DNA of 64,000 nucleotides from Tachypleus tridentatus (GCF_004210375.1 NC_134831.1:2170001-2234000), one strand, 5' to 3'. Positions 23,589 through 34,726 are shown, counted from the first letter of the stretch. Notes: generated by a model from the sequence alone, not told the origin. Numbers and translations are program-made.

Positions 23589-23787
23589 TGGTTTGTTTTG
23601 AATTTAACGCAAGACTACACGAGGGATATCTGCGCTAACTGTCCCTAATTTAGCGGTGTAAGACTAGAGGGAAAGCAGCTAGTCATCACCACCCACCGTT
23701 GGTCTTTTACCAACGAATAGTGGGATTGACCGTCATATTATAACGCTTCCAAGGCTGAAAGGACAAGCATGTTTGGTGTGACGGGTT
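23589..23787 (-). repeat. SINE-T, head missing
   Basis: TTTGTTTTGAATTTAACGCA through GCATGTTTGGTGTGACGGG; the tRNA head is absent and the GCCAACTCTTGGGC segment is deleted. Confidence 0.9.
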
Positions 23788-23986
23788 GAAATATGAAGTT
23801 ATATATTATACTACCGTAATATTTTGATAATAAGATCCGTTATTAAAAAGGTTAATTAATTCATCTCCGAAACTATAACAAAAATCAGTCAGTATTCTAA
23901 CTTAGTCATATCATGAAATGTCACATTGCAAATTTTCCCGTTTGATCCACAAACAGCCGGATAAATAATTTTCATCAATGCATATA

Positions 23987-23992
23987 TTTATT
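23987..23992 (-). terminator. Possible polyadenylation signal of gene A
   Basis: AATAAA on the minus strand, about 235 bases past the stop codon. This is a plausible 3' end; no other evidence. Confidence 0.4.
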
Positions 23993-24226
23993 CAACTGGT
24001 TTTTGCTTGTTTCGTAAAACAAACTTGTTAATATGTACTTTTCTTATCAAAAAATAAAATAATACAAAACAAATGACACATTTTTAAGCAAAATTAATTA
24101 CACAGGGTGTACAAACATCATGTTCTATGCTACTCGTGTGACAATAAAAATTTGTTTGTTAGTTTGTTTTATATGAGTGTTTACATTCCTTTCAAGCGCG
24201 ACATAATGTTTAGTATTTCTCCGACA

Positions 24227-24553
24227 CTACACTTTGATCAGCTTAGTAGTGTCAAGCACTCCGAAGTTCTGGTTGAGGACGTAGTATTTCTCGGACTCGC
24301 TGCAAGAGATGGCAGCTTCGGGGTCAGCACAAGTCATGGTAGCTTGGTCGAATACGGTCAGGTTTCCACATATGAAGCTGTAGTGCTTCTTCGGTGGGAC
24401 ACACACGTGAAAGACCTTACAGTCATTGGACATGTCAGCGTAATATCCATAGATTCTGTCTTGGCACGAGAAAGAAATATCCAAGTTACTCACTAGAAGC
24501 TCTGCTCCCGCAGGTAACTTGAAGGAAAAAACTTCGGACTGGCGTCTAACACG
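24227..24553 (-). CDS. Gene A exon 3: complete ChtBD2 domain and C terminus
   Basis: The acceptor is taken as TTTAG at 24556-24554, giving RVRRQSEVFSFKLPAG before the domain. A second in-frame acceptor, CCAG just before 24538, would drop RVRRQ. A TACTAAC branch-point match lies upstream of the first. The exon carries all six cysteines and ends with TAG at 24229-24227. Confidence 0.88.
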   Translation of the reverse strand, partial: RVRRQSEVFSFKLPAGAELLVSNLDISFSCQDRIYGYYADMSNDCKVFHVCVPPKKHYSFICGNLTVFDQATMTCADPEAAISCSESEKYYVLNQNFGVLDTTKLIKV

Positions 24554-26569
24554 CTAAATATTTACAATTTGAGTGGTTAGTACATGGTGTTATGTAAAAA
24601 GCTAGGAACAGAAGATAAAATTATGAACATATAACATATGGAAGGATATATTTCGTATCAATGTCACATGGTACTTGCATATATTCCAAAAACAAAGTCA
24701 CAAAACCAAAAAATCATAATTTGAGTGTTTTCTGAAGGTAGACGTACCTCTCTTCCTCAAAGCTAAATTATGGAAAAAACCAAAAAAAACTTCGAGTTAT
24801 CAGGTGTTTAGTGATCTGTCCTAAATTCGAATTTCTTGTATCATCTGTGATAAATTACAAGGAACAACAGCTGCCAAAGTTTAAATTACCTTAGTGCAGG
24901 GTTTCTCAGCCTGGGTTGCATGAAACCCTAAGTTTCCGAAAACCGGATTCAAGTGTTTCGCAAGAAATAAATTTGTTTGTTTTTAAATTTGGCGCAAAGC
25001 TACACGAGTGCTATCCGCTCTAGCAGTCCCTAGTTTAGCAGTGTAAGACTAGAGGGAAAGCGGCTAGTCATTAACACCCACCGCTTTTTACCAACGAATA
25101 GTGGGATTGACCGTCACATTATAACGTCCCAACTACTGAAAGAGCGAGAATGTTTGGTGTGACTGGGATGCGAACCCACAACGCTTAAATTACAAGTCGA
25201 ACGCCTTAACCATGTGGTCATCCCGGCTGCTTAGAATGCTAACAATTTAGAACGATGTACATAATAAAAATTGCTAGCCGATTGTTCAGTTAACCACCTG
25301 GCCATGCCGGGCCACACAACTTTGTAACAGTAGTAATACTGTAAACTTATTTACAAATATTATTGTGCTACTAGGTTAAAACAAATATATGTTACTAGGA
25401 CTAATTACAATTAAATAAATTTAAATTCATGTTATCTTTCATTTTCCCCTGCAACAATAATATAATAAATATAATGTGTTTCTCTTATAAATGTAAGCTT
25501 CACAGCGGTATGTTTCAGGACTTAACTGGGTTTCAATAATCATAGTGAGCAGAAAACAGAAGCCAGTTGTGTAGCTTTGCGCTCTTTTACAAACAAAGCT
25601 CACATATATATGTAAGATAGGGTTCCAGTACAAATACATTTTCGAATAATGGTTCGATGGTAACATAAAGGTTGAGCTACTGGTTTGGTATATTTTGTAC
25701 TACGAATAAACAGTTGTATATCTCATTCTGTTTTCTGTCGAGTTACGACAACTAAAGACAGGATACTCTGTATTTGAAGAGAATAAATATTTCTGATACT
25801 TCTGTTCATTAGCTGAAACATAGAAAGTTACTGAGAAAGCAACATTTATTAATTTGAAATACATAATCATCTTATAAATTTTGTGATCATGTTGGTAGAT
25901 AAACTGTTAATAAATGGAAAGAATCAGTCACTATCACGTGAAGATGAAGAAAACACAATAAAAAAAGGTGTTAATTAAGCTTCCTGTAAAACATGTTTAG
26001 GGTTAGGTCAACTAATCTGACCCCGACAGCAGTTGAACTAGAACTTACCAAGAGATTTGAAGCTCTTGCAATAACAATGCAGACAGCTAGAAAAAGAAAT
26101 AAAAAAACAGGAAAATTTCAACGAAATACACTGAGAAAAAATGTTATTTAAATAGTAAAGGGAAATTATTGTTGACTTTCTAAGTGAATTTGACAAAATC
26201 ATTGAAAGTTAATATGCATGTGGTTATGTATTCTGTTGAGTTTCAGTAATGGTTTCTATTATGCATAATTTGTTTTATTGTTGGTTTGAAAAATATAATT
26301 ATTTAATTAATTATATGCCAAAATGTAAATAATTAGTAAAAGTAAACACAATCTCAGTGTTTTACTTTTCTGTTGATATTTATATTAAAACTCTTATAAA
26401 TTGATATTATTACAATTTTAGTTTATAAATAGATAAAATAATTCCTTATTACAGAGAATTTGATTGGGATCGTTATAGATTTTCGAACTTCAAGAAATGT
26501 ACTGGTGCTACAGGTAGAGGAGGTTTAACATTGAGAAAGCGACTTACCCAACAGGAATACAGCTTTCAT
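24227..26569 (-). CDS. Gene A: secreted single peritrophin-A (ChtBD2) domain protein, 3 exons
   Basis: Read on the minus strand, the coding exons are 26569-26548 (22 nt, ends in phase 1), 26086-26049 (38 nt, ends in phase 0) and 24553-24227 (109 codons with TAG stop). All introns are GT-AG with GTAAGT donors, and intron 1 ends in a long pyrimidine tract. The joined product is 128 residues. Residues 1-16 (MKAVFLLAVCIVIARA) are a typical signal peptide with an A-R-A cleavage site. A basic RVRRQ follows at 21-25. One ChtBD2 domain has cysteines at 50, 65, 71, 82, 95 and 104, plus the family pattern GYYAD, VFHVC, YSFIC and FDQ, and an N-glycosylation sequon at 84-86. The family binds chitin outside the cell, in cuticle or peritrophic matrix; a cuticular (CPAP1-like) or antimicrobial role are alternatives. 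It is a paralog of the gene at 49912-55185. The domain itself is certain. The two 5' exons are my inference from phase, splice signals and signal-peptide logic. Confidence 0.84.
24971..25228 (-). repeat. SINE-T inside gene A intron 2
   Basis: Tail TTTGTTTGTTTTTAAATTTG, head end CATGTGGTCATCCCGGC; same strand as the host gene. Confidence 0.9.
25291..25313 (-). repeat. SINE-T 5' tip
   Basis: TTAACCACCTGGCCATGCCG plus GGCC alone, 60 bases beyond the fuller copy; intronic in gene A. Confidence 0.75.
25495..25600 (+). repeat. SINE-V2 in gene A intron 2, antisense to the gene
   Basis: TTCACAGCGGTATGTTTCAG, CTGGGTTTCAATAATCATAG, then GTGTAGCTTTGCGCTC. Confidence 0.75.
26049..26086 (-). CDS. Gene A exon 2: rest of signal peptide
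   Basis: The exon is preceded by a minus-strand pyrimidine tract ending TTTTTCTAG and followed by GTAAGT. It reads (A)VCIVIARASNLL and is entered in phase 1 and left in phase 0, exactly the phases needed to join its neighbours. Confidence 0.75.
26548..26569 (-). CDS. Gene A exon 1: start of signal peptide
   Basis: ATG at 26569 opens MKAVFLL and the exon ends on a single G before GTAAGT (phase 1). The next exon supplies CT, completing an Ala codon. The exon is far too short for an ORF finder. Confidence 0.75.
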
Positions 26570-26687
26570 AATGATGTTTGCTAACACGAAAAAGAAACAA
26601 GAAAGCTTTGCTTCAATTGGTGGAAAATCTTGCGAGTTTGTGAGAAAGCTAATGCTTTGGTTAAATTGATATATTAAATAGTAAAAC

Positions 26688-26714
26688 TGAATATGCTAAA
26701 AAGAAAGAGTTATA
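26688..26714 (-). promoter_or_regulatory. Possible core promoter of gene A
   Basis: A minus-strand TATAAC (26714-26709) lies 26 bases upstream of a TCAGT arthropod-type initiator whose A is at 26688, about 119 bases upstream of the ATG. The spacing fits a TATA-Inr promoter, but both motifs are short in AT-rich DNA. Confidence 0.3.
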
Positions 26715-26769
26715 GCCATAATTAAAAAAAATGTTTTAATTTGTATTAATATTAAAAAAACAAACAGTA

Positions 26770-27520
26770 CAGATTGGAATTTCAGTGTCTGAGAAACAAT
26801 AGGTCTTTAAAAGGAGTAACGAATTTTAAAAATAATATGCAATTGAATATAGAATATGAAACCAAAAATTTCAAGATCTTTATTTTAGATAGTCATTCAT
26901 TTATATCCGTGATCTTACCTCAGCTACATAAAACCCACAGCCAGCGTCTCCTAGGGAAGATTAAATATTTTCCTTGTTCATTTTCCCCTTTTATATCAAA
27001 CTTGAGTTCTCTGGTGGCTTCAAGGATACTATCGAAGGAGATATGTGGGTTAGGAAGTGCGTCTTAAGCGTTACGGAAAAATCAGTCATTTTAAGTTATT
27101 CTACGTCATTAGGTCAAGGGTCAACCAGAAGATGATCCTACCAGGTGAACAAGGTTTGTTTACTTTTTCGTGTTAGAAACAGAGTTGTTGAACAAGTAGC
27201 TAGAATGCAAAACAAAATTAGAAACCTGTTCATCCAGGGTTACTAGTTACAAATAAAACATGTAATTTATAAATGGCATTTATTAGCTTGTAACAGATTC
27301 GTTTGGCGAGATACCTAGAAACTAAAGAATGGTTGAGTTGTAGCTATGGCAACATGGCAGATTCTTGACAACTACTGTCATGTTTCAGTCATGTAACATT
27401 TCGAAATACAACAAAAGATAAACACTTGTATAATTTAATGTTGAGGTAAAATATTTCAGAAAAAAACCCCACAAAAATATAGTTTTTATAGCACTATAAA
27501 ATTCTCGAATGAAGATTTAA
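26770..27520. other. Unassigned stretch upstream of gene A
   Basis: A 97-codon plus-strand open frame (26774-27067) shows no motif. On the minus strand, GAG before GTAAGA near 26920 looks like a donor but no frame stays open into it. Confidence 0.3.
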
Positions 27521-27724
27521 TTGTTTGCTTGTTTTTGAATTTCGCGCAAAGCGACTCGACGGCTATCTGCGCTGGCCGTTCCTAATGTAGCAACGAATAG
27601 TGGGATTGACCGAAACATTATAACGCTCCCATGACTGAAAGGACGGGCACCTTTGGTGCGACTGGGATTCGAACCCGCGACCCTCGGATTAGGAGTCGAA
27701 CGCCTTAACACACTTGGCCATGCC
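27521..27724 (-). repeat. SINE-T with internal deletion
   Basis: GTTTTTGAATTTCGCGCAAA, CCTAATGTAG then directly CAACGAATAGTGGGATTGAC, head intact (GATTCGAACCCGCGACCC). Confidence 0.92.
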
Positions 27725-27744
27725 TAAATTTTGAATCCGACTAG

Positions 27745-27845
27745 TGGCTTAGCGATATGTCCGTAGACTTACCCCGCTAACAACCGGCTTTTGATACTGG
27801 TGGACACAGCACAGATTGCCATCGTGTAGCGAAGATTTAATATCG
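27745..27845 (+). repeat. SINE-V2 copy, diverged
   Basis: AGTGGCTTAGCGATATGTCC, CTTTTGATACTGGTGGACAC, ATCGTGTAGCGAAG. Confidence 0.65.
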
Positions 27846-27940
27846 AGCAAGAGAAATATTTCCTCTGCAAAAGTTACACATCAGGGGAGAGGACATGCAT
27901 CGTGGATTCCACGGAACGCATTTAAAATAATTATACTTTG

Positions 27941-28000
27941 GATAAGCGGATTCTAGCGATGTAAGATCCGCAGATATGCCGCTGTGCCACTGGAGGCTGT
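27941..28000 (-). repeat. Fragment of a tRNA-Val-like SINE head
   Basis: GTAAGATCCGCAGATATGCC followed by GCTGTGCCACTGGAGGC. Confidence 0.65.
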
Positions 28001-28920
28001 TTATTATGTAACTTACGTAAAACTACACAATTTAAAAATTCTTTGTTGTTGTTTATATCCCTTTGTTTCCACCATATGAAGGTTACTCATCCTACAAAGT
28101 TGCTAAACCGAAGTCGTCCTTGGGTTTGTGGCATTCGCCATGCCCACTTGGCGCTAATGTGTTGTTTTGTTTTGTTTACAAATGTGCTTTGTATTTAATA
28201 CCTTGTATTAGAAAAATAACATTTAGTTGCCAATGAGTTTTGGCGAGAGTCACAGAAACATTGAATACGTAATCTATGAATAACTTGGGTTTCACCTGTT
28301 TCAGGTTAGTCAATAAAACGTAAGCGACTTGCTAACCTTGTTCTCAGGTATTAAAGAAAGTTTAGATGTTGATAAAATATGGAATAACCAAAGTAATAAA
28401 GATAAACTACTTTTGTATATATCTTGCTTTATAATTTTCGGTTCTAAGTAGATCAGTTTAAGATTTAGCATTGCCATTTTTATTTTTAACATTCTTTTTC
28501 AAATTATAAAAATAAGAGTTTTTAATAGAAAATAAAACTGTGATATTCGAGATTGTAAAATTATTACAAAACACGATGGTTAAAACTTGAAAAGCTTAAT
28601 GAAACAATATGTCTGTCGAATAGTTTAAGACAGAATTTTTAAAAAATTGTCGTCGCGCAATAAATTTTGCCAGAACTGTAAATCAGTTGGTCAAACTTAT
28701 AAATTTTACATTTAATCGAAAAACAAACAACAACTATTGTTCTCGTTCAATAAATAAATAAAATAATAATAATATAACACTTTTAACAACTTTAAATTCG
28801 TATGAACAATACAAATTACAATAAGATAACGTGATCATTAGTATATCTGTATTTTATTTTTTATGTAATTACTACTCTATAATTTACTGATGATTATATT
28901 TCGCTCCAGCTGGTGCAGCA
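28001..28920. other. AT-rich unassigned stretch
   Basis: No coding signal; the 60-codon minus frame near 28400 is compositional. Confidence 0.4.
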
Positions 28921-28924
28921 ATAA

Positions 28925-29097
28925 GTTTAAATTTCGCGCAAAGCTACACGAGGGCTATCTATTTGTGTGCATGAGCTATCCTTAACTTTGAAGCGATAGA
29001 CTAGAAGGATGGCAACAAGACAGCTTCTGATTCACACAGCTACTCTTGTCTGACCAAATACTGGAATATGACTGTCACCTTTATAACGCATCTATGG
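28925..29097 (-). repeat. Old SINE (SINE-T-like tail, diverged body)
   Basis: ATTTCGCGCAAAGCTACACG, then GAGCTATCCTTAACTTTGAA and GACCAAATACTGGAATATGA. The same body recurs at 61941-62100. Confidence 0.6.
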
Positions 29098-29292
29098 ACT
29101 TCATATCCACAGTCCAGCACGATAAATCTTAAACCTTTATAGTTTACCTTGTGTTCTTCCTCACAGTTGCAGCATTTTGGTTTGGGGTTTTGCTTAGTGC
29201 TTTTGTAATATGTGGTGGTTATCTTCACAGCCTACACAACGCGCAGTTGCTTGACATACTGCTGCTACATGTCCAAACCTTCACTGAAGTTC
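29098..29292 (-). pseudogene. Jockey-like LINE ORF1 zinc-knuckle relic
   Basis: Minus strand first reads RFGHVAAVCQATARCVGCED then NHH, hits a stop, and resumes one frame over as KPKCCNCEEEHKVNYKG. These match, in order, the CCHC-type knuckles and the CxxCxxxHxxxYKG end of the nucleic-acid-binding ORF1 of Jockey-clade non-LTR elements. One frameshift and the loss of both flanks show a dead fragment. Neighbouring SINE debris suggests an old insertion site. Confidence 0.65.
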
Positions 29293-29317
29293 GGTTGTTT
29301 GGTTTGGTTTGTTTTTG

Positions 29318-29341
29318 AGCGAAATTCAAAACAAACAAACA
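29318..29341 (+). repeat. SINE-T tail scrap
   Basis: GAGCGAAATTCAAAACAAAC plus AAAC. Confidence 0.7.
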
Positions 29342-29404
29342 CACTGATTTTTACCTTTACACAGAACTCAAGGTGAAAACTCTTTAAAAACTATTTTATT
29401 ATTC

Positions 29405-29650
29405 AGTTGATATAATGTTGATATAAAGGGTATGATGTTGATAAGGATATAATGTTGTTGAGGTTATAACGTTACTAAGGGTATAATAAACATTATAATG
29501 GTATAATGTTGATAAATATATAATGTCGTTAAGGATACAATGTTGACAAAGATATAATGTTGTTAATGTTATAATGTTGATAAATATATAATGTTGTAAA
29601 TGTTATAATGTTGACAAAGATATAATGTTGGCAAAGGTATAATGTTGAAG
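29405..29650 (+). repeat. Short-unit AT minisatellite
   Basis: Variants of TATAATGTTGATAAAGG repeat irregularly about 15 times. Confidence 0.8.
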
Positions 29651-30021
29651 ACTCAGAACAAAAGATAGTGTCTTCTTGAAGAAATATGAGAAACCAAAGT
29701 TTTACGTTATAAACAAAACACACCAAAATGAAAAATTAAACAAAAAACCTTTTTTAAAAAATATGGTTATAATATAATTAATCAGAGGTTGGGATTTACT
29801 GTTTTTAACAGTCCTTCCTCATGATTTTGTTTACCTATTGAACTTCATTTAAATGTATTTATTTAATTTCACTAATATATATTTATATGTAAATATTTCT
29901 AATTTAATTTAGGTTGCTATACCGTGAAGAAAAACAGACTGAAAACCTAATAGAAAGTGTCACTTTGCTGAGACAAAAATGTTTGTTTTTGCAGTATACG
30001 TTTTGCAAATCCAAGTGTTAC
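29651..30021. other. AT-rich unassigned stretch
   Basis: Nothing recognised. Confidence 0.4.
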
Positions 30022-30030
30022 TACGATCGT

Positions 30031-30310
30031 GGGCCCGGCATGGCCAAGCGCGTTAAGGCGTGCGACTCGTAATCTGAGGGCCGCGGGTTCGCATCCGAGT
30101 CGCGCCAAACGTGCTCGCCCTCCTAGCCGTGGGGGCGTTATAATGTGACGGTCAATCCCACTATTCGTTGGTAAATGAGTAGCCCAAGAGTTGGCGGTGG
30201 GTGGTGATGACTAGCTGCTGCTTTCCCTCTAGTCTTACACTGCTAAATTAAGGACGGCAAGCACAGATAGCCCTCGAGTAGCTTTGTGCGAAATTCCAAA
30301 ACAAACAAAC
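30031..30310 (+). repeat. SINE-T, full length, GCGTGCGACTC subfamily
   Basis: GGGCCCGGCATGGCCAAGCG to AACAAACAAAC. Target-site duplication TACGATCGT (30022-30030) and TACGGTCGT (30311-30319), one mismatch. Confidence 0.93.
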
Positions 30311-30319
30311 TACGGTCGT

Positions 30320-31671
30320 AAAGTCGTATTATTACTTTTGACATACATGCATCTAAAGAAAACAAAATAAAGTGTAAAAAGCAGAGGAGATGATGAAACG
30401 TGTCAAAGCAGGTGAGAGGAAATGTGTTGAAAGAAGCTAAGATGATGAAATGTGTTGAAAGAAACTAAGGTGATGAAAGGTGTTAAAAAGTAGCTGAAGT
30501 AACAATATTTGTCGTAGGAGCTAAATAAATGAAGTGTGTTTAGAATGTCTGAGGTAAAAAATGATTTTATAGTAGTATTTGTTTGGCCCTCTAACGGTGT
30601 CAATTCGTGCAACTTACCACCAATTTGTTTATTGAGTATTTTCAACTATGGTAATGAACAGATTGATTTAATGTTTTACAAATTCGATATAATTTTACAT
30701 GCCCACCTTGTTACGCTAACGTATACGATAAAAATCGTGCATTTAGATACAAGAGAGAAATCACACATTCCTTTTGTGAAGAGCCAAAGAACGTTGTTGT
30801 TTAGTGTGTACTAATGCCATTTAAAAGTACAATTACAGTGTCCTACTCTTTGTTTTGTTCTCATTTCAACCCTGTAGCTATCCTCAAAGTAACGAGGATT
30901 AAATCAAAACAAATGAACCAACGGTCTTTTAACATGTTCCACGAAAACAGAAGAACATGCCATTCTTTTCATTTTAATTCGCATGCTAGAATGTTTGATT
31001 TTTTCATTGAAAATGTGATAAATTTGTAGACTTTGTCCTTGATTTTATATACATTTTCTACACAACGAATCCATTACTTACCCTACAGTTTTTATATACA
31101 TTTTCTACACAACGAATCCATTACTTACCCTACACTTTCGTTTCCAGTGATATTTGAAGAGAAATGTTATTTTGTTTAATATTTACATATTTTACTATAC
31201 TAGGCTATTAGTTAATATGTTGCCTCCTTCGTGACAATAGGTTTAATAATTATTTGTAATTTTAGTGGGTTATTCCTTTGGTTTTAAAGGTGCCACAGAA
31301 CAGCGTCCTCCTTAGTTTGTACTTGTTAAAGGGAAACTGCTTTCCAACTCGACAGCCTTTCCATGACATATACTTATGAAGTGGGTAGTCTCAAACAGTT
31401 CTGACCCAGTTAGCAAGCAATGCAGAAGAATGACGTAGAAAATTCAACATCTCTGTGTTATTCGTTCAAAATAAACTGTGTAAGTTACTTACTTCTCTTT
31501 GATAAGTTTTTTCTTATCCTCTGGTACTTAGCCCTAATTTCCTTGCTGCTCAAACTCGCTGTATTATCGGTGTTAATATTATAAGCTATGCCTAATCACG
31601 CTTTCTCCCTTGATTTGTGTCGATATTCAGTAAAAATCGAATTAAACGTAGCTTCTAGAGAAATACTTCAG
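30320..31671. other. Unassigned stretch
   Basis: Overlapping open frames at 30403-30645 (minus), 30536-30814 and 30814-31029 (plus) carry no motif; 30400-30500 has a loose GATGAAATGTGTTGAAAGAA repeat. Nothing else recognised. Confidence 0.3.
31044..31134 (+). repeat. 44 bp direct duplication
   Basis: TTTATATACATTTTCTACAC and AACGAATCCATTACTTACCC recur at a 47-base offset with no visible change; recent. Confidence 0.9.
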
Positions 31672-31790
31672 ATCCTGTTAGCTCAGCGGTAAGCTTGACA
31701 ACTTATAATGCTAAAATTCGTGGTTCAGTACCAGTGGTGAGCAGAGCGCGCGTAGACTGTGTGTAGTTTTGTACTCAGAGACCAAACAAA
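31672..31790 (+). repeat. SINE-V2 copy
   Basis: TTAGCTCAGCGGTAAGCTTG, CAGTACCAGTGGTGAGCAGA, GTGTAGTTTTGTACTCAGAG. Confidence 0.78.
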
Positions 31791-32014
31791 CTGAGAAAAA
31801 TCAAAGCATTTTTAAATACGTTCGAGCACCAATTAACAACTACAACTCCTCCTCAGTAGAGATGGATACTCATACGACTATTTCTATTTTGCAAAAACGT
31901 AAAAGAAAAGAAAGCAACGATACAACTTGGCGAAAGCGAAACGTTTTACAAGCCAAAAGTGTAATTAGGTTTCTTGGTCGTTTGCTGTTAAGTGTAAAGC
32001 TTTACAGTTAGTTT

Positions 32015-32100
32015 TCTACACAGAATCCACAGCAAGGATGGAACCCTCAAATTAAGAGTTATGAATATCTTAAAGTCTATCGCTGAGCCACCGAGAGTGG
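32015..32100 (-). repeat. Diverged tRNA-Val-like SINE fragment
   Basis: GGATGGAACCCTCAAATTAA, then CTATCGCTGAGCCACCGAGA. Confidence 0.5.
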
Positions 32101-32380
32101 TGTATTTAAAAGAATACCCAAGCTTGCTAGTTAAAAAAAACCAACAAAAAACTGAAGATAGTCTATGAAGTTTTGACTACCATAACGTTTCGTTATGGTA
32201 GTGAAATTGAAAGTTCTTCACGCCTGAAACTAACAGTAGAAGATTGACGATGTTGGTTATATAATTAAGGCTATTACATTGAATTTGTTGTTTCTATACA
32301 TTATGTTAGTTATCGAAAAAACAAAGACAAAAATCGTTTTATACCAATATGAAATGATAGTAATAAAGAGAAGTAACACA

Positions 32381-32985
32381 AATCCTGTTTGACAGTGTCA
32401 CCTACAAGTAACAATATTAGATATATAATTAATAAAGATACTGCAAATCCTGTTTAACAACGAAACCTGCAAGTAACAATATTTGATGCATAATTAATAA
32501 AGGTACTGCAAATCCTGTTTAACAACAAAACCTACAAGTAACAATATTAGATACAAAATTAATAAAGATACTGCAAATTCTGTTTAACAACGAAACCTAC
32601 AAGTAACAATATTTGATGCATAATTAATAAAGATACTGCAAATTCTGTTTAACAACGAAACCTACAAGTAACAATATTTGATGCATAATTAATAAAGAAA
32701 CTGCAAATCCTGTTTAACAACGAAACCTACAGTAACAATATTTGATGCATAATTAATAAAGATACTGCAAATCCTGTTTGACAACGAAACCCACAAGTAA
32801 CAATATTAGATACAAAATTAATAAAGATACTGCAAATTCTGTTTAACAACGAAACCTACAAGTAACAATATTTGATGCATAATTAATAAAGATACTACAA
32901 ATCCTGTTAAACACCAGAACCTACAAGTAACAATATTTGATGCATAATTAATAATGATAATGCAAATCCTGTTTAACAACAAATA
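32381..32985 (+). repeat. 65 bp tandem array, about 9 copies
   Basis: Unit TAATAAAGATACTGCAAATC, CTGTTTAACAACGAAACCTA, CAAGTAACAATATTTGATGC, ATAAT. Two unit types (TTTGATGCATA and TTAGATACAAA) are interspersed. Confidence 0.93.
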
Positions 32986-34090
32986 GCTGTTACACTATTC
33001 TGTCACGACGACCTTTAGCGTTAGATTAAATGAATCACCGTGTACAAGTGAATAAACTTAAAACAAACAGCAGTTGTTAAAGTAATATTACTTTATAATC
33101 TGGGTTATTGAAGACTGAAGAGGACTTTTATATTATTATTTAAACCTTGAAACTAAAGAAAGTTGCTTGAATCTTTCTACGTCTTCACCGTACTCAACAA
33201 AACGGTTATTTGCTCTCTAACCACCACGGTTTCTAGATTTGCAAGCCTGCTGTATCACTGAAAGCAATCAACAAAACAAAACTAGAAAAGGTGTAATACA
33301 ACCAAAGCATAATGTTAGTGAAAACTGTCAAAACATAAGAATATCTTAACTGTTGTAATATTAATGTGTCAGTTGGTGTTTTTTTTCGTGATTTCTTAGT
33401 TAGACAACTGCTTGCTTTACTTGCGTCAGTGGAAGTTTTCTTTTTGGCTTCTCAACTAGACAACTAGCCAATAAAAGCATGCAGCCGTGCTTGCTCTCTG
33501 GGCTTGAAATTTTACTTTTCATTAGGAATAATAAAGTTTAAACATTATAAGAATAAATAGAGATTGTATGTAAATATGAATATCAAGGTGTGCTTCTTTC
33601 TTTACAAATTCCTGGATACGCCACGTTTTATACGATTGTCTCTCAATAGAACTGACGTTATTGTTTCAACGAATGACGAAATCGACTTTTAATAAATTCC
33701 CGGTTTTGCATATACGAGTATTGTTAAAACGTTAAAATAACGCTAATTCTTTCTCTTTCTCATTTTAGAGAACTAGCTAAAGTTTAATAAGAGGACTGTT
33801 CTCATTTTTTACACATGTGAAGAAATGAAGTTTGTGAACATTAAAGAGTTTGTTTTATTACAATAGGTGACTTAAAAAAACAACAACCAACAGTTAGAGG
33901 AGGCCTAGTTTCTTTAATCATAGCCAAATGGGAATTCGTATTTCTTCACGGCTCGTCAGTATCACAAGATGTTATCACTATCACGAAAGAAGAAATATAA
34001 CCACGTTTGTTTCGTTATATATTTGTTCAAAGTTTCCAAACATTTTGTAAAATGAGATGTCGCTTTCGTTTGAGGGAAAAGGGGGAGAAA
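32986..34090. other. Unassigned stretch
   Basis: No long open frame or repeat on either strand. Confidence 0.4.
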
Positions 34091-34091
34091 T

Positions 34092-34173
34092 ATTTTTTTT
34101 TTTAATTTCGCGCAACGGGGATTCGAACCAGCGACCCTCAGATCAGAAAGAGAACGCCATAGCCACCGGGCCT
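34092..34173 (-). repeat. SINE-T reduced to its two ends
   Basis: TTTAATTTCGCGCAACG joins directly to GGGATTCGAACCAGCGACCC; the whole middle is deleted. Confidence 0.85.
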
Positions 34174-34236
34174 AGGGAAGAAAGAAAAGAGAGGGAATGA
34201 AAGAGGTGAACAAGATAAAAAACAATTTATTCTACG

Positions 34237-34725
34237 CAGTGACGTAGCCACTCGGTGTGGGCAGAAAATTTGAATGGGATAATAATAAAAAGGCTGAAAT
34301 TGATTAAACATCTGAATGCAACTGTCATTAAAAACAAATCAAATCAAATCAAACGTAACCCGAGGGTTGCGGGTTCTAATCCCTATGACACCAAAACATG
34401 CTCGCCGTTTCAGCCTTGGGGGCGTTATAATGTGACGGTGAATCTCACTATTCGTTGGTAAAGAGAAGCCTAAGAGTTGGCAGTGAGTGGTGATAACTTG
34501 CTGCCTTCCCTGTCATCTTACACTGTTAAATTAGGGATGGCTAGCGCTGATAGCTCTCGTGTAGTTTTGCGCGAAATTAAAAACAAACAAACGTAACAGC
34601 GTTAAAAGAAATTTTACTTTTTAAATTGAATGATACACAAAGAATTTACCATATATAAAACCTGTGTGATCAATATTTCTAGATTTTACAGGGGTGCCGA
34701 GCCCCCCTTCCCGGCCACGTATCTG
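34237..34725. mobile_element. Probable hAT-like non-autonomous DNA element
   Basis: Left end CAGTGACGTAGCCACTCGGT and right end, read inward, CAGATACGTGGCCGGGAAGG match at 10 of the first 13 bases and resemble the CAGTGGCGTAGCC ends of some hAT elements. Flanks ATTCTACG and AATCTCGG could be a decayed 8-base duplication. No transposase inside; a SINE-T sits in it. Confidence 0.45.
34360..34589 (+). repeat. SINE-T, 5'-truncated, with target-site duplication
   Basis: Starts at CCGAGGGTTGCGGGTTC, ends AAAAACAAACA. AACGTAAC flanks it at 34352-34359 and 34590-34597. Confidence 0.9.
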
Positions 34726-34726
34726 A

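Noticed and set aside
24107-24496. 129-codon plus-strand open frame, the longest in the window
   Set aside because: It is the antisense of the ChtBD2 exon of gene A, which explains its length; its own translation has no motif.
26460-26582. Plus-strand frame after an ATTACAG acceptor (EFDWDRYRFSNFKKC...)
   Set aside because: It lies antisense to gene A exon 1 and its promoter side and has no motif or donor; gene A explains the region better.
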